In this document: positions 46,314-54,379 of the stretch, piece by piece
Numbering within the stretch: position 1 is the stretch's first letter
How the letters are laid out: each line of letters opens with the position of its first letter
Notes under the pieces: generated by a model
The model's database searches: none
Told to the model about the DNA's origin: nothing
Seen by the model: the letters and a program-made list of their open reading frames with translations, nothing else
Program-made: the position numbers and the translations under genes
Source: an uncultured Amylibacter sp.
GTDB taxonomy: Bacteria > Pseudomonadota > Alphaproteobacteria > Rhodobacterales > Rhodobacteraceae
DNA: 64,000 bases
NCBI GenBank assembly: GCA_947497475.1
Contig: CANMGS010000002.1
Location: 1-64,000, forward strand
Direction: 5' to 3'

Positions 46314-46341
46314 ACGTTAACGTAAAGGTAAGCTTTACCTT
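46314..46341. promoter_or_regulatory. Adjacent palindromes upstream of the XRE gene (candidate autoregulatory site)
   Basis: ACGTTAACGT (46314-46323) is a perfect 10-bp palindrome. AAGGTAA (46325-46331) and TTACCTT (46335-46341) form a 7-bp inverted repeat with a 3-base spacer. The cluster ends 18 bases before the XRE regulator start at 46360, the usual place for a self-operator. Confidence 0.5.
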
Positions 46342-46359
46342 CTATCAAGGATAACTTTC

Positions 46360-46734
46360 ATGGCACATCTTGTAGACGAATATGTAGGACAACGCGTACG
46401 CCTAAGACGGCGTGCAATAGGTATGACGCAAAAACAATTGGGTGATGCTGTTGGAACAAAATTCCAACAAATTCAAAAATATGAAACGGGTTATAACCGT
46501 ATCAGTGCCTCACGTTTGTGGGATATAGCCAAGGTATTGGACGTACAAATTGATTTCTTTTTTGAGGGATTTCAAGGTGTCTACTTAGATGAAACTGAAC
46601 AGAATGACACCAACAAAAAAGACCTGATGGTTGATCCAGAGGCGATTGATTTAGTGAATTCTTATTATGCCATGCCTGAATTACAACGCCGCAAGCTTTT
46701 TGATCTTGCTCGGGTGTTAAGTGATGCTGTCTAA
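46360..46734 (+). CDS. XRE/Cro-family transcriptional regulator
   Basis: This 124-residue protein has an XRE helix-turn-helix (about residues 12-65), with MTQKQLGDAVGTKFQQIQKY as the recognition core, followed by LWDIAKVLDVQIDFFFEG. The C-terminal half (about 80-124) lacks a known ligand domain and may dimerise. It is a conserved single-gene type in alphaproteobacteria. Palindromes just upstream suggest it binds its own promoter. It is followed by a long terminator-like hairpin. Targets unknown. Confidence 0.88.
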   Translation: MAHLVDEYVGQRVRLRRRAIGMTQKQLGDAVGTKFQQIQKYETGYNRISASRLWDIAKVLDVQIDFFFEGFQGVYLDETEQNDTNKKDLMVDPEAIDLVNSYYAMPELQRRKLFDLARVLSDAV

Positions 46735-46767
46735 GATTTGAGGCCGCGAGCAAATCTTACAGTTGTG

Positions 46768-46815
46768 AAAGCTCTGGTTAGGCAGGACACGCATCTAATC
46801 AGAGCTTTCTTTTAT
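46768..46815. terminator. Terminator between the XRE and rhomboid genes
   Basis: AAAGCTCTGGTTA (46768-46780) pairs with TAATCAGAGCTTT (46796-46808), 13 bp with one G-T pair, then CTTTTAT on the plus strand. It terminates the XRE transcript and probably the leftward operon ending with the rhomboid gene (46821). Confidence 0.75.
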
Positions 46816-46820
46816 GGAAT

Positions 46821-47567
46821 TTAACGTTTACGTCGCCGCACAATCGGTATCGTGGTTGAACGCTCTTTAAATGTCGGGGCATGTGGTGGATGATAATGGC
46901 TTTTACTCCAAAATGTTTGCCCACCAAGACGCAACCATAGTGGCAGAGCTAAAGCTGCCCCTACAATAAACCCACCTATATGCGCCCAATAAGCAACGCC
47001 ACCACCTGTTGTAGAAGTAGATAACCCACCAAACATTTGCATGGCCATCCATCCTGCCAACACAACCCAAGCGGGCCATTTGAAGATTTTGAAAAAGACA
47101 AACAAGATCAGCACAACATCCACTTTGGCTTTTGGATATAACAACAGATATGCCCCCATCACACCTGCAATAGCACCAGATGCGCCAACTGTTGGGATAG
47201 GGGAACTGGGATCAGACATAATATGAAATACATCTGCGCCTAATCCGCTTATCAGGTAAAACCCTAAGAATGGCATATGCCCCATAGCATCTTCGACATT
47301 ATCACCGAAAATGTATAAAAACAGCATGTTACCCGCGATATGCATAAATCCACCATGCAGGAACATTGATGTCACGGCGGTATGGTAATCCTGACCTGCG
47401 GTTACTTCGGCAGGGATCATCGCCCAGTTGTTCCAAAGTGAGCTCAGTGCTGCATCATTGTTCAAAATCGGTACATAAAGCGCAAAGATAACGATGTTGA
47501 TCGCAATCAACGCCCAAGTCACATAAGGACGGTTGCCAGAAGGGTTGTGATCGCGGATGGGAAACAT
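46821..47567 (-). CDS. Rhomboid-family intramembrane serine protease
   Basis: This 248-residue six-helix protein cleaves transmembrane segments of other proteins. The active-site Ser130 is in TVGASGAIAGVMG, the paired His196 in YWAHIGGFIVG, and the oxyanion/loop motif HGGFMHIAGNMLFLYIFGDN is upstream. The C-terminus is basic (IPIVRRRKR). It is the last gene of the leftward TelA/XpaC/SPFH operon, 9 bases after the zinc-ribbon gene, so its substrate may be among that operon's membrane proteins. Confidence 0.9.
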   Translation of the reverse strand: MFPIRDHNPSGNRPYVTWALIAINIVIFALYVPILNNDAALSSLWNNWAMIPAEVTAGQDYHTAVTSMFLHGGFMHIAGNMLFLYIFGDNVEDAMGHMPFLGFYLISGLGADVFHIMSDPSSPIPTVGASGAIAGVMGAYLLLYPKAKVDVVLILFVFFKIFKWPAWVVLAGWMAMQMFGGLSTSTTGGGVAYWAHIGGFIVGAALALPLWLRLGGQTFWSKSHYHPPHAPTFKERSTTIPIVRRRKR

Positions 47568-47576
47568 GGATAATCC

Positions 47577-48713
47577 TTAATAACTTGTGAAGCTTATATT
47601 ACCTGCGTTGCCTTGTGCCACCATGTAACCAATGCCAGCAGCGACGATTAAGCCTAAGCCGACTGTAAACGCGATTTTCCATACTGAATAGGGGCGTTCA
47701 CCTTGTACCGTACCTGTGCGCCCATTCACAACAAAACGATAAGTTTTGCCACGGTATTTATAGGCCGCCATCCAAACGGGCAGTAGAACGTGTTTAAAGG
47801 TCAATGTGCCGATCTCGGTATCTAACGATCCGATTTTCTGACGATCTCCGCCAATGTCAAACTTCACATCACGCACGATCATGCGGTTCATATAATCGCG
47901 GGCTTCTTTATAACCTTCATCAAGCTGTACTGTATAACTTTCCGCCCGAAACCCTGCCAGATATTCTGGGCGATAAGGTTCAAGTGCGGATAAATCCCAT
48001 GGTGCTAAGGCATCCGTGTACTTCTTTGGCAGGCTTTTAGAGCCGAGTACCAACACATCATCAAAAAAACGTGCAACACGACCTGCTGTAGGGTGCCAGC
48101 GAATGCGTTGCACTTGGCGTGTCTGTGATTGGCGTTTGCCGTTCACCGTTACCATGACACGGCGGCTTTCATAATAGATCGTACCGCGTTGCCCAGTATA
48201 CGTAGATTTCGTATCCGCATCATAGGTCCAATAGGGCACATATATGCCCTGCATCTTACGCCCTTTACGCGCGTAATCTCGCAAACCATTCGGGGCAAAC
48301 CACAAACGCCCCAACCAATCTGTCATACGTTTGCGCGCATCTTTTTCAGCCAGTTCAAATGGCAATAATCCTTTGGGCTTAATCTGGCGATCTGTACCTG
48401 TATCTGTGACCAAAGGTGTCGCGCAAAAAGGGCACTCGGTTGAATGTACATTTGGCTCAAATTCAACATGCGCGCCACAGTTTACGCATGAAACTGTGCG
48501 CAATTCTTCCATATCTTGTTCTGGAAGTTGATCTTTGACCGCTTTGCGAAAATCCAATTCGCGGATGGATTGTTTTTTCCAAACTCCGCGATTGCTGATC
48601 TTTTCCTCTGACCCACAATGATCGCAATGCAAAACCGCGGTTCCTGGACTGTATCGCAAGTCAGACCCACATGTATCACAGGGAAAACGGTGTTCTTCGA
48701 CCTCTATGGTCAT
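47577..48713 (-). CDS. Double zinc-ribbon protein with C-terminal transmembrane helix
   Basis: This 378-residue protein has two N-terminal zinc ribbons (CDTCGSD with CDHCGSE, and CVNCGAH with CPFCATP), a central beta-rich cytosolic region (YWTYDADTKSTYTGQRG) and one C-terminal helix (about 350-370). Similar proteins are often mis-annotated as primosomal helicase-like because of the ribbons; no helicase motif is present. It follows the SPFH-GYF gene by 8 bases. SPFH and zinc-ribbon pairs occur in membrane-stress clusters, so it may link the SPFH scaffold to the membrane. Confidence 0.75.
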   Translation of the reverse strand: MTIEVEEHRFPCDTCGSDLRYSPGTAVLHCDHCGSEEKISNRGVWKKQSIRELDFRKAVKDQLPEQDMEELRTVSCVNCGAHVEFEPNVHSTECPFCATPLVTDTGTDRQIKPKGLLPFELAEKDARKRMTDWLGRLWFAPNGLRDYARKGRKMQGIYVPYWTYDADTKSTYTGQRGTIYYESRRVMVTVNGKRQSQTRQVQRIRWHPTAGRVARFFDDVLVLGSKSLPKKYTDALAPWDLSALEPYRPEYLAGFRAESYTVQLDEGYKEARDYMNRMIVRDVKFDIGGDRQKIGSLDTEIGTLTFKHVLLPVWMAAYKYRGKTYRFVVNGRTGTVQGERPYSVWKIAFTVGLGLIVAAGIGYMVAQGNAGNISFTSY

Positions 48714-48721
48714 ATCGGATA

Positions 48722-49834
48722 TTAACCTTTTGGCGGCGGCGGTGGCGCGATTGTAAACAGCTGTGCCAGCTCCGTCACTTCATTGGCCGTTTTCCATCCG
48801 TCTTGACCAGGTGTCCAAACGTGTGTTTCGCGCTTTAATGTACCCTCTGTCACCATGCGACCCAGATCAGCTTTGGAAAATGGTCCAGATGTTTTGCCTT
48901 TCTCCGCGATATGCCAAACATGCTCAACAGCAGGTGGGGCAGGTGGCGGTGGTGGTACATGTGCCGCTTCTGGGCGTGCACCCCAAGGTCCCATATTTTG
49001 GGCAACCATCATGCCCATCCCCATGCCAAGACCAGCACCCATGCCGCCCCCACCATTTGGATTGGATGCAGCTTGTGTCATTGCTTCGGCCGCAGAATAC
49101 TGTGTGAAACGACCCAAATCGCCCGCCATACCCATAGAGGTGCGTTTGTCTAATGCAGCTTCTACGGCTTCTGGCAAAGATATGTTTTCGATGTATAGGT
49201 TTGGCAATTCAATCCCAAACTCAGCAATCTCTGGTGCGATACGCGCGGCTAATAGCTTGCCCAAGTCAGGTGTGTTTGCCGCCATATCCAACACAGGAAT
49301 GCCACTGGCGCTGATTGCAGCAGAAAAGCGTGATACGATGATGTTGCGAATGGCATAGCTGATTTCATCCATCGTGAATTCGCCGTCCGTGCCCACAATC
49401 TCGGTCAAGAAAAGTGCTGGGTTTGATACTTTTACCTCATAGGTACCGTAAGCGCGCAAACGAATTGGTCCAAACTCTGGATCGCGACAGATAATCGGGT
49501 TCTTAGTCCCCCATTTCAAATCTTGGAAACGCGTTGTGTTGATAAAATAGATTTCCGTCTTAAACGGGCTTTCAAAACCATGATCCCAGTGGTTGATCGT
49601 GGTTAGGATTGGCATGTTGTTTGTTTCCAACATGTATAACCCAGGGCTAAAGACATCGGCCAATTGCCCCTCGTGAACCATAACTGCGGCTTGGCCTTCA
49701 CGCACTGTTAGCTTGGCGCCATATTTGATCTCATGGTTTTCGCGCTCAAAGCGCCATACAAGTGTATCGGATGTATCATCTGTCCAATGTATGACGTCAA
49801 TAAATTCGCCGGTTAGAAAATCTAGAATACCCAT
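48722..49834 (-). CDS. SPFH (band-7-like) protein with C-terminal GYF-type domain
   Basis: This 370-residue protein has an SPFH domain (about 20-260), with REGQAAVMVHEGQLADVFSP near the start and LGKLLAARIAPEIAEFGIEL near the end, as in YdjI/virion-core-like proteins. A Gly/Met- then Pro-rich linker (about 265-305) leads to a GYF_2-type domain (HIAEKGKTSGPFSKADLGRM) that recognises proline-rich or other peptides. It has no obvious transmembrane helix, so membrane binding may be peripheral. It sits upstream of the zinc-ribbon gene in the TelA operon. SPFH proteins organise membrane microdomains. Confidence 0.82.
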   Translation of the reverse strand: MGILDFLTGEFIDVIHWTDDTSDTLVWRFERENHEIKYGAKLTVREGQAAVMVHEGQLADVFSPGLYMLETNNMPILTTINHWDHGFESPFKTEIYFINTTRFQDLKWGTKNPIICRDPEFGPIRLRAYGTYEVKVSNPALFLTEIVGTDGEFTMDEISYAIRNIIVSRFSAAISASGIPVLDMAANTPDLGKLLAARIAPEIAEFGIELPNLYIENISLPEAVEAALDKRTSMGMAGDLGRFTQYSAAEAMTQAASNPNGGGGMGAGLGMGMGMMVAQNMGPWGARPEAAHVPPPPPAPPAVEHVWHIAEKGKTSGPFSKADLGRMVTEGTLKRETHVWTPGQDGWKTANEVTELAQLFTIAPPPPPKG

Positions 49835-49849
49835 ATCAAATGGCTCCCT

Positions 49850-50791
49850 TTAACTGCGCCCTGTCGCCACAAGGTCTTGGGCGATTTGTTGGACAATTGG
49901 ATGTGCGTCTTGCACGGTCATGCCGATGCTCAGGCGTGGATCGTAAAGCATTTGCAGCAATAGTTCATCATGGGTCGTCATTAATGCGAACTCTTCGTCG
50001 TCATTAAAGATAGATGGGCGCGCATCAGGGCTGTCATTTGCCAATCCCAATGCCTGTGCCATTTCCTCTTGAATGCAGGATTTGCGCATCAGATCGGTGT
50101 GTTCTGCTTTGATTAATATAACCGCGCCTTTATACCCTTCCCGAGAACCAGCTTCTGATACTGCATAAGCAACACAAAAAATAGAACGCGGGCTGTTTTG
50201 TATTTCATCTACGATTTGTGGCGTTAGGTATTTAATACGTTTTTCTAGCTTTGGTGTTAGGCCGCGTTGTTCATCTTTGTTTAAAAACAAGATCGAAAAA
50301 TTAGCGCGGCGTGCATCGGCTAATGATATATTCAAACCTGTTAAATGGGCCAAACGTTTTGAGAATTCACGAACTGCGGCTGTGTCCATTTCACGTTGCT
50401 GTTTGGTAACTGAAGGTCCGAAATTTATACCAATCGTTATGGGCCGTTCCCAACGGCGCAATGTGCTGGCTGTTTGTCCTGCCACAAACACATTATTACG
50501 GATAGAATATTCATCAAATAATGCAATGCGTTCAAAATTTTCGACCAAGTCAGAGATGGTGAAAGTTGCATCACTTGGATTTGTGTCTTGACGTAATAAC
50601 CCCTGCGCCCGCAGTCTTGCTTGTATTGATGCATAATAGGCTGCAGCTTGCTGGCTTTCGATAGACGGAGTTGGAACCTCTGGTGCTGGTTTAATACCAG
50701 TTGGGCGCGGCTTTGGTTTGGTTGGCTCTTCGAATAAAGCACAGCCAGAAAGACCAATAAAAGCGCTAGTGATGAGGGTTAGTATACGCAT
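49850..50791 (-). CDS. DUF2927 lipoprotein
   Basis: This 313-residue protein has a lipoprotein signal (lipobox LSGC, Cys17), a Pro/Lys-rich stretch, and a DUF2927 domain (about 75-270) ending in EEMAQALGLANDSPDARPSIFNDDEEFALMT (quoted in part: EEMAQALGLANDSPD). It should be anchored in the periplasm. No function is established. The Glu/Asp-rich pattern EEMAQALG looks like a decayed or modified peptidase helix, which is speculation. It lies 15 bases upstream of the SPFH gene and 60 bases downstream of telA in a shared leftward operon. Confidence 0.8.
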   Translation of the reverse strand: MRILTLITSAFIGLSGCALFEEPTKPKPRPTGIKPAPEVPTPSIESQQAAAYYASIQARLRAQGLLRQDTNPSDATFTISDLVENFERIALFDEYSIRNNVFVAGQTASTLRRWERPITIGINFGPSVTKQQREMDTAAVREFSKRLAHLTGLNISLADARRANFSILFLNKDEQRGLTPKLEKRIKYLTPQIVDEIQNSPRSIFCVAYAVSEAGSREGYKGAVILIKAEHTDLMRKSCIQEEMAQALGLANDSPDARPSIFNDDEEFALMTTHDELLLQMLYDPRLSIGMTVQDAHPIVQQIAQDLVATGRS

Positions 50792-50851
50792 GTCGGGACT
50801 ATGCTTGCTTTTGCGGAACGCAGCAAGCGCTACGTTCCATTTGTGCTAGTT

Positions 50852-52012
50852 TCAGCCGTTTGTTGCTTTTGCTTTTGCAGCAGACAAAGTTTCTTTTAAT
50901 TTGTCTTCCAGAACTTCCAGTTCCTTCTCAGCATCAGCGCGTTTTGCTTTGCCTTCATCTGCAATTGCCAAGCTCTCTTCGATCGTGTCGATCAAATATT
51001 CATTGGCTTTGCGGATGCTTTCAATATCAAACACACCACGCTCCATTTCTTTGCGTACTTCGCGGTTCGCTTGTTGCAGGTTCTCGGCGTTACTTTCCAA
51101 CAATTCATTCGTCAAATCTGTTGCCTCACGCACCACTTCTGCGGCTTCGCGCGAACGGTGGATTGTCACTGCTTGTGCCAGTTGAGTTTCCCAAAGCGGT
51201 ACTGTGTTGACCAGCGTTGAATTGATCTTTGTGACCAAGGATTTGTCGTTCTCTTGAACCAAACGAATGGATGGCAAAGATTGCATCGTTACTTGGCGTG
51301 TCAGTTTTAGGTCATGAACACGGCGTTCCAGATCATCACGGGCAGCGCGCAAGTCGCGTAACTCTTGGGCTTTAATTACGCCTTTATCTTTAGAAGCATT
51401 TTCAACCTGCTTCTCTTTCGCAGGGATCGTTTTTGTATCAAGCTCTTTGATCTTCTCTTCACCCGCAGCAATATACAAAGCAATCTCGTCATAGAAAGCG
51501 AGTGTTTTGCCGTAAAGCTTATCTAGTGATTTGATGTCTTTCAGCAGAATATGTTCATGATCCAACAGCTCATCTGAAATACGGTCGATTTGACCTTGTA
51601 CTGTTTCATAACGTGCCATGAATTTGGCGACAGGGGCTGCTTTGCCCAACAGACGCTCCCACCAGCTGAGTTTGCGGTTTGGGTTTAATTCATCAACGGA
51701 AAAGCCACGGATAGATGTTACCATGTCACGCAAGCTGTCACCCGCTGGGCCAACATCTTTGTTACGCACACCAGACAACATTTCTTGGCTGATTGCTTGC
51801 AGTTCGGATTGAGCGCTTGATCCAAATTCAATGATGGATTGTGTGTTGCCCATGTCAATTTCAGACATACGTGCTTTGATCATCTTCTTTTGATCAGACT
51901 TCAATTCAGAAACAACAACCAACTCACCTTTTGGTTCGGGTAGGATTGTTGCTGTGACTGCTTCGGCTTCTTTCAAGGCAACTTCGGCCTTTTTGCGTGC
52001 ATCATCTGACAT
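50852..52012 (-). CDS. telA: TelA family toxic-anion resistance protein
   Basis: This 386-residue cytoplasmic coiled-coil-rich protein covers the TelA domain (about 45-370): WWERLLGKAAPVAKFMARYE, LYGKTLAFYDEIALYIAAGEEK in part, RLVQENDKSLVTKINSTLVNT in part, and WETQLAQAVTIHRSREAAE. TelA proteins are linked to tellurite, bacteriocin and cell-envelope stress resistance, but their biochemistry is unresolved. It follows xpaC by 12 bases; TelA with XpaC is a recurrent pair. The C-terminal AKAKATNG tail is disordered. Confidence 0.9.
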   Translation of the reverse strand: MSDDARKKAEVALKEAEAVTATILPEPKGELVVVSELKSDQKKMIKARMSEIDMGNTQSIIEFGSSAQSELQAISQEMLSGVRNKDVGPAGDSLRDMVTSIRGFSVDELNPNRKLSWWERLLGKAAPVAKFMARYETVQGQIDRISDELLDHEHILLKDIKSLDKLYGKTLAFYDEIALYIAAGEEKIKELDTKTIPAKEKQVENASKDKGVIKAQELRDLRAARDDLERRVHDLKLTRQVTMQSLPSIRLVQENDKSLVTKINSTLVNTVPLWETQLAQAVTIHRSREAAEVVREATDLTNELLESNAENLQQANREVRKEMERGVFDIESIRKANEYLIDTIEESLAIADEGKAKRADAEKELEVLEDKLKETLSAAKAKATNG

Positions 52013-52024
52013 AGTATTCTCCCA

Positions 52025-52933
52025 TCATCTGGCCGTTAGGCCTTCTTGTTTTAATCGGTCCCGTAGGACTTCAATTTCGACATCTAAATCAGAGCGGTCG
52101 TCTAATAATAAAACTTCACGGTGCCCCGCAAAGCTGGTTTCTAAATCTGTTAACAAGGCTTCATAATCCGCACGTGCACCATGGTCGCGGTTACGGCTGT
52201 AAAGGTCGGCAAATTTGATTGTCGCATCACGTGCGCCTTTTAGGTAAACGCCAAGGAACTTACGTGCGCGTGCTAAATCACGTGGGTCTTCTTCGACTGT
52301 GCGAAACATATCGCGTGCCGCAACAGCCAAACTTTCAACGCGGCCCTCAAGAGCACGATCATTCAAGCGGTTTGCAGCTTCGATTGTTTGCGTCAAAAGC
52401 GTTTCTGCTTTTTCCACGGCCTTTGCCACGCGTTCGGTCTCAAATGCATCAACACCTTCCATACCTTTGCGGCGCAGTGGGTCGATGCCAAAACTTAAAC
52501 TATGTGCCAATGTAGCAGCCCCGCCAAAGATCAGTGATGTGATCATACCAGCATCGGTGCCGCCATATGTTGCAAGTGCCACGCCTACACCTGTCAAAAC
52601 AGATGCGAATATCTTTCGTGGAATGGCAGGGGGGCGGGATATTTTACGCTCGTTATAAGCGTCCTCGGCAATTAACCCGTCGCGCAGCAACCATGCTGCC
52701 AGCAGTAAAATACCAAGTGCACCCCATTCGTATAGGATGCCAACACCATCACCTGCCCTTAATTCGCCGATACCCGAAAAGACTAGGGGAAGGGGCACAA
52801 GGAACAGCAGTTTTGCGCGAATATTGGATTTATAGGCTTTGCGACCGCGAAATTTATTGGGCAATGCCATGTCATCACGCGCATTATCTGGGCTGCCCTT
52901 AGGGCTGTATTTTCCGCCGTATTGCTGGGCCAT
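52025..52933 (-). CDS. XpaC-like membrane protein
   Basis: ATG 52933 gives 302 residues; the frame is open upstream to 53005, but that overlaps the small peptide gene. An Asn/Gly-rich N-terminus precedes two pairs of hydrophobic helices (AKLLFLVPLPLVFSGIG and ILYEWGALGILLLAAWLL, then FASVLTGVGVALATYGG and GMITSLIFGGAATLAHSL). The C-terminal half is a coiled-coil-like region. XpaC was named for a chloroindolyl phosphate hydrolysis phenotype, but no phosphatase motif is seen. Its start overlaps the upstream 30-residue gene (TAATG), and telA follows. Confidence 0.82.
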   Translation of the reverse strand: MAQQYGGKYSPKGSPDNARDDMALPNKFRGRKAYKSNIRAKLLFLVPLPLVFSGIGELRAGDGVGILYEWGALGILLLAAWLLRDGLIAEDAYNERKISRPPAIPRKIFASVLTGVGVALATYGGTDAGMITSLIFGGAATLAHSLSFGIDPLRRKGMEGVDAFETERVAKAVEKAETLLTQTIEAANRLNDRALEGRVESLAVAARDMFRTVEEDPRDLARARKFLGVYLKGARDATIKFADLYSRNRDHGARADYEALLTDLETSFAGHREVLLLDDRSDLDVEIEVLRDRLKQEGLTAR

Positions 52934-53025
52934 TATAACGTTCCAGTATAAGCACCAGCTGCAACCACCCATATGATGGCAACCAGAATAAAGTATGAAA
53001 TCCACTGAAGTGATGTTGCAGACAT
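52933..53025 (-). CDS. Thirty-residue single-helix membrane peptide coupled to xpaC
   Basis: This ORF is short. ATG 53025 (MSATSLQWISYFILVAIIWV, then a short VVAAGAYTGTL end) encodes one transmembrane helix. Its TAA shares a base with the xpaC ATG (TAATG, 52931-52935), the arrangement of translational coupling. TTTGGGGGC, 4 bases upstream, can act as its ribosome site. Short membrane peptides next to TelA/XpaC/TerC genes could modulate channel or scaffold assembly. Existence as a protein is inferred from coupling and hydrophobicity, with no homologue recognised. Confidence 0.55.
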   Translation of the reverse strand: MSATSLQWISYFILVAIIWVVAAGAYTGTL

Positions 53026-53087
53026 CAAGCCCCCAAAGTTGTAAATATCAATGTAACATAGGCGTTAGAGGTGAGTCTTACTAGAGG

Positions 53088-53117
53088 TAAGGCCCTATTT
53101 TATTGAATAGGGCCTTA
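53088..53117 (-). terminator. Hairpin between terC and the xpaC operon
   Basis: TAAGGCCCTATT (53088-53099) and AATAGGGCCTTA (53106-53117) form a perfect 12-bp stem, just past the terC stop (53128). No T-run follows on the leftward strand, so it may attenuate rather than fully end terC transcription before the peptide-xpaC operon. Confidence 0.6.
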
Positions 53118-53127
53118 TTCAGTTAAA

Positions 53128-53949
53128 TTAATGATCTTGTGGACCGTGTGAACGTTCAATGTTCAATTTACGCTGATATCCAGATTGCACCACTTCAACC
53201 AAGACCAATACGACCACTGAGAAGTAGAATGTAGATTTAGACATTGGGATCAGATCATAGCCGAATATCTTAATTTGCAAGCTGTCATCATGCATCGCAT
53301 GCGCGGCTGCTGGACCAGCTTCGCCCAACAATACAACGCCTACAATAAGCAAGATGAACAGGCCAAGAACCTCATACATACGGTTGCGTTTCAGAAATTC
53401 TGTCACACCGTCTGCCAAGACCAACATAGCAATACCTGATGATATGATCGCAATGGCCAGAACTGGGAACACATCTGTAATAGCAAGGGCAGATAAGATT
53501 GAGTCAAAGCTGAATATCAGGTTCATAAACACGATCAGCATAATTGTTTGCATTGCTGTGCGTTTTGACCCTTCACCAACACCATGACCGATATCATCAA
53601 TGGTCAACATATGGCTGATCTCTTTCACAGCTGTGTACATGATGAAAATACCACCAAAGATAAAGACGACTGTGGCAAAGTTAACGCCGCCTTCCAAGAT
53701 ACCAGGCATGTTGAATGTATAAAAAGGTTCGGCCAAGGCCTCGATCAGGTTGATCATCACGAACAGCAGGACAACACGCAGGGCAACCGCGATAATGATC
53801 CCCCAAAACCGTACAGCTCTTTGTTTCTCTTTTGGCGCACGTTGCGATTCAATAGAAATATAAAGCAAGTTATCAAAGCCTAATACGGCTTGTAAGAAGA
53901 TGAGAACGGCCAAATTAGCCATATTTTCGAATGTGAGCAGGTCAGCCAT
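53128..53949 (-). CDS. terC: TerC-family membrane protein
   Basis: This 273-residue protein has seven to eight helices. The family's acidic metal-site motifs are present: LGFDNLLYISI in helix 1-2 and FSFDSILSALAITDVF in helix 5. IIAVALRVVLLFVMI is also conserved. TerC proteins are associated with tellurite resistance and with manganese export in the YkoY/MeeY branch, working with secreted-protein metalation. Its place ahead of the TelA-XpaC operon supports a shared stress or metal role, though the transported ion is not shown. Confidence 0.92.
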   Translation of the reverse strand: MADLLTFENMANLAVLIFLQAVLGFDNLLYISIESQRAPKEKQRAVRFWGIIIAVALRVVLLFVMINLIEALAEPFYTFNMPGILEGGVNFATVVFIFGGIFIMYTAVKEISHMLTIDDIGHGVGEGSKRTAMQTIMLIVFMNLIFSFDSILSALAITDVFPVLAIAIISSGIAMLVLADGVTEFLKRNRMYEVLGLFILLIVGVVLLGEAGPAAAHAMHDDSLQIKIFGYDLIPMSKSTFYFSVVVLVLVEVVQSGYQRKLNIERSHGPQDH

Positions 53950-54107
53950 GCTATATCCCCTAGGTTGTCCTTAATTTTCAACAGAATTACGGTGTTCAAA
54001 GACTTCACGCAAGTGTTTCGGACATGCGATTTTGAAAGAATCGTATTTTAGGGTAACGTAGGGTCATGCTGCTTTGCGGCCAAAATGCGCATCGCAGTAC
54101 TGATACG

Positions 54108-54124
54108 TCACAGATAATCTGTGA
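54108..54124 (+). promoter_or_regulatory. Small hairpin in the cold-shock gene leader
   Basis: TCACAGA (54108-54114) and TCTGTGA (54118-54124) form a 7-bp stem with a TAA loop, 26 bases upstream of the GTG start. It may contribute to temperature-dependent leader folding; no promoter was confidently placed. Confidence 0.35.
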
Positions 54125-54150
54125 TGACCAAATGAAGAAGGACTACGATT

Positions 54151-54357
54151 GTGCCACAGGGTAAAGTTAAATGGTTCAACCAACAAAAAGGCTTTGGATT
54201 CATTGAACCAAGCGAGGGTGACAAAGATGTATTTGTGCATGTCACTGCTGTCAAAGAAGCTGGCCTTGAAAGCTTAGAAGACGGTCAAGCGATCACATTC
54301 GAAATGATTGCAGGCCCAGATGGCCGCGAAATGGCGGGCAATTTAAGCGTGGGGTAA
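54151..54357 (+). CDS. Cold-shock domain protein (CspA-like)
   Basis: This 68-residue protein starts at GTG 54151 behind GAAGAAGGA (54134-54142). It has the single OB-fold of Csp proteins: GKVKWFN, RNP1 KGFGFIEP and RNP2 VFVHVTAV. It binds single-stranded RNA/DNA and melts secondary structure. Alphaproteobacterial Csp genes are often auto-regulated via their leader. The 200-base upstream region has a small hairpin but no other gene. Convergent with the pseudouridine synthase. Confidence 0.93.
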   Translation: MPQGKVKWFNQQKGFGFIEPSEGDKDVFVHVTAVKEAGLESLEDGQAITFEMIAGPDGREMAGNLSVG

Positions 54358-54371
54358 TCTACGCTTAAATT
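54340..54371. terminator. Hairpin spanning the end of the cold-shock gene
   Basis: AATTTAAGCGT (54340-54350) and ACGCTTAAATT (54361-54371) form a perfect 11-bp stem with a 10-base loop that contains the stop codon. It lies between convergent genes and may act as a weak shared terminator; no clear T-run. Confidence 0.5.
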
Positions 54372-54379
54372 TGAATAAA

